Source: Oasisia sp. SBJ-2009 (lineage: Eukaryota; Annelida; Polychaeta; Sabellida; Siboglinidae). Taken from it: a stretch of DNA of 64,000 nt. How positions within the stretch are numbered: the first letter of the stretch is position 1; the number at the start of each line of letters is the position of its first letter. Shown piece by piece: positions 61,606 through 64,000 of this stretch. The position numbers were made by a program, and so were the translations under genes. The DNA lies in the NCBI GenBank assembly GCA_964017155.1, contig OZ024857.1, positions 19,897,404 to 19,961,403 of the forward strand, given 5' to 3'. The notes under the pieces were generated by a model. The model saw nothing but the letters and a program-made list of their open reading frames with translations. It was not told the DNA's origin and ran no database searches.

Positions 61606-63882
61606 TTGTAAGGGGAGGCCGACCACACTTTTTTTTGGTGATTCCATTGGCTGACGTTAAAGATACTCAATCCACTCGTTTGCTAATCGCCAAACCGGTT
61701 CTTTTATTACCAGATGTGTAATGTGTTAATGGTTTTCAAAAAGGGCTGTGCCATTGGTTGGAGTAATCACACAATGGAGAAACTGTCCATGCTAATATAT
61801 ACGTATTAGTCGTACATATTCGCTGTTAAGAGCACAATCGTCAACATTCAGCAAAGAAAAAATGTAATATCCTGCATGTAATAACTTTGTTTTCAAGTCG
61901 AATTTACCATCACCAATGCAGAATTTTTATATAAATACCATTGAATTATCCCTATTTGAGGGCGTCGGACAGCACGGCCTGGTGGACATCATGCCAAAAA
62001 ATTTTTGCCATATATGTATATAAATTGTATTAATGGGTTCTGCCAACGACATAATATGTTTATGTTCAACAGTCGATGTTTAGCTGTATTTCTGATTTCA
62101 GACAGGAGGTTGAGAATATGATATATTATAGTTTTACTTCCCAGAGAAATTGAGAAAGTGTTTGAGAGAACATGCATGTCTGCCAGGGAAGTAAAATATA
62201 AAGTGCTTTGAGCACTGGATACTTCTTTCCGTTTTAATATGAATGCTATTTAAAAATTCTTCTATCACGACTAAGGCCTATCGATGGACGAAAACGTCAC
62301 ATTCTATTTGAGCAGACATCGTCATTTTGAAGGAAAATAGCATTTTATCGCTATTTATTTTCCAATATTTGATAAAACATTACTATCACAACTGTCAACG
62401 AGTCCCATTCAGATGATGCTAGTATATTTTATATAAATTTTTAAATATGATAATTGAATGTAGTGTATACATACATGGGCGATGGATATGAATGTATAAT
62501 TCTTGGTAAATGCAGTAAATCATAACAAAAATTAATATTTCGTTTCGCGCAGATAAAATGTTCATCGTGTTGGGTACGAATACTCCATGGTGCGAATCGC
62601 TTTGGGTACTATACTAGGCGCGTAGCGTGTCAACGCTGTAATCCACCAGGTGGCGGGACCAGTTAAACACGGGTCACGGCTTCAAATTGTGGTGCAATGT
62701 ATTGTATACATAGCTGTTTTGAATGTTTTTTAAGATGAACTTGATGTTAATTCCCTACTCAATATCTTGGAAACCTGTGCACCTATCTTACAACATTATT
62801 AAGGGTGAGATCACTGTTTGATAATCTGGGCAAGAACCCGAAGTTCCGGCAAGTTTTTTTGCTGACGGTGATAGACGACTAAGTCTAAGACTAAGTCTAA
62901 GGCTAAGACAGCACGACAAAGTTGGTCTCCCCTCTCGGCCGCGCCTCCTCGCCTCGAGTCAGATGTGGGACCGTGGCGCGTGGCAGAACCGTTGAAACTC
63001 CAAATGGTGCGGATAACATTGATGTTGTGAGATGATTATTATTCGTCCTCATAACTTCCTGTGGAATGTGAGATAGACATATTGATGCAGATTTATTTAT
63101 TGAGAATCCCCTCCCCAACAAAAGCAAAACCCTTGCCTTGTGATTATGTAAGGTTTTTGTGTCTTATCCAGTCGGTATTATGGAGTGTAGGTGCATAGTT
63201 GAGTCTATAATTGTGAACTATGGGTCCCTACAATTTCTACCCATATAATTTTACCGGTACACATAGGCTGTTTGCCACCGATCCGAGTTGTCAAAATCAA
63301 AAAGTTTTAATGCAGCTTATTTTTATGAGGTTGTTAAAATTGTCAGATATGATGACGTTTTTTTTTGAGTTAGGTACATGTGGACAAGTAATATACAGCG
63401 AACACCGTATCCATGCCACCCTAAACATGCTGGTTACTGTTTATAGTTACGTTTTACTTTTCGTAGCGTTTACAACCAAAGATTTAAATGTCTGCATGCA
63501 CTTTTATGGAGTATGTGTGTGACAGAATCTTATTATTACTTGGAGAAAACCTTGTTGGTTTAGGATACAAATAACAAGCATCTTAGGGAAGGTGGTAATC
63601 CATCATCATGTACTAATGCATTTTTATCAAGAACTGGCTGACAGTTCAAATATGAATGCTGGACTAAATAGACAGCTGAAATTCCAGTAATTGGGAGATA
63701 GTGCATATTATTTGAGTCTTGGTGATAATTAAACCCCCATTGTGATGGTTATAGTTTATAGCTGTTTATGGGTGAGCTAAATAGGAAATGTTATAGTTAA
63801 AACACTAGTTTACACTACAGTACAAAAATGTATTTTTACCTTCCTAGTCATACATTAGTAACATAGAATGTTCCAATTTCAG
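61606..63882. other. no recognisable gene
   Basis: AT-rich with a short tandem ACTAAGTCTA (about 62877-62905). A GC-richer patch at 62930-63000 could be promoter DNA for the exon at 63883, but no motif proves it. A 100-codon frame at 63220-63522 is unrecognised. Confidence 0.35.
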
Positions 63883-63987
63883 CAGTGACATATCATGGCG
63901 GAATGGCTTAATCTGAGAATCAATGGCATCTTAAAGAATCAACCAGAACATGGTTGGTTTGGAAGAAGAGCAGTGGCTAGACGACCG
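63883..63987 (+). CDS. probable first coding exon of an unidentified gene (partial)
   Basis: After a pyrimidine-rich CCAATTTCAG, ATG at 63895-63897 opens 31 codons (MAEWLNLRINGIL then HGWFGRRAVARRP) that end exactly at a donor GTGAGA (63988). Acceptor, start and donor in this spacing, with balanced composition, suggest a real exon. The rest of the gene lies beyond the window. I do not recognise the protein. Confidence 0.45.
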
Positions 63988-64000
63988 GTGAGATGTGAAC

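Overview
The window is nuclear DNA of an animal, most likely a marine invertebrate (a mollusc or other lophotrochozoan, or a cephalochordate; the sequence does not decide). The reasons are spliced genes with GT-AG introns of roughly 0.1-3 kb, AT-rich intergenic DNA, long CA/GT and TA microsatellites, non-LTR and Gypsy retrotransposons, many short inverted-repeat elements, and an ABCB8-type mitochondrial ABC transporter.

Layout. (1) 1.5-5.5 kb: a small plus-strand gene with one PLAT (LH2) domain split over two exons, a candidate TATA box, a probable short last exon and a poly(A) signal; its last intron holds a 5'-truncated LINE. (2) 5.5-10.4 kb: no clear gene; microsatellites and small inverted repeats. 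(3) 10.4-15.6 kb: a nearly full ORF2 of an L2/CR1-like LINE (one frameshift, one stop), then a second LINE tail split by a 1.37-kb TA-flanked inverted-repeat element. (4) 16.0-22.1 kb: two 1.05-kb direct repeats, each carrying a broken THAP-domain exon pair, on either side of a 5'-truncated minus-strand Gypsy element. (5) 22,287-32,378: a 10.1-kb nearly perfect palindrome made of two 4.2-kb inverted arms, a 1.6-kb loop and internal repeats, with no gene. (6) 32.4-38.8 kb: microsatellites and non-autonomous elements, including a 1.5-kb insertion whose empty site is present in a second copy of the host repeat at 60 kb. (7) 39.2-41.4 kb: a C2H2 zinc-finger gene with 21 fingers and a stop inside what was an array of at least 22. 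(8) 44,192-59,005, minus strand: a complete 17-exon ABCB8 gene (717 codons plus stop, all phases consistent). (9) 59-64 kb: repeats and, at the right edge, one probable first coding exon of an unidentified plus-strand gene.

The genes form no operon or pathway. The most unusual structures are a 42-bp tandem array in ABCB8 whose unit is the exon-12/intron-12 boundary, so about 20 splice-donor-like sites follow the real one and the reading frame stays open through the first nine units; the 10-kb foldback element; and the duplicated THAP exons. All calls come from reading the sequence; no database search was possible.
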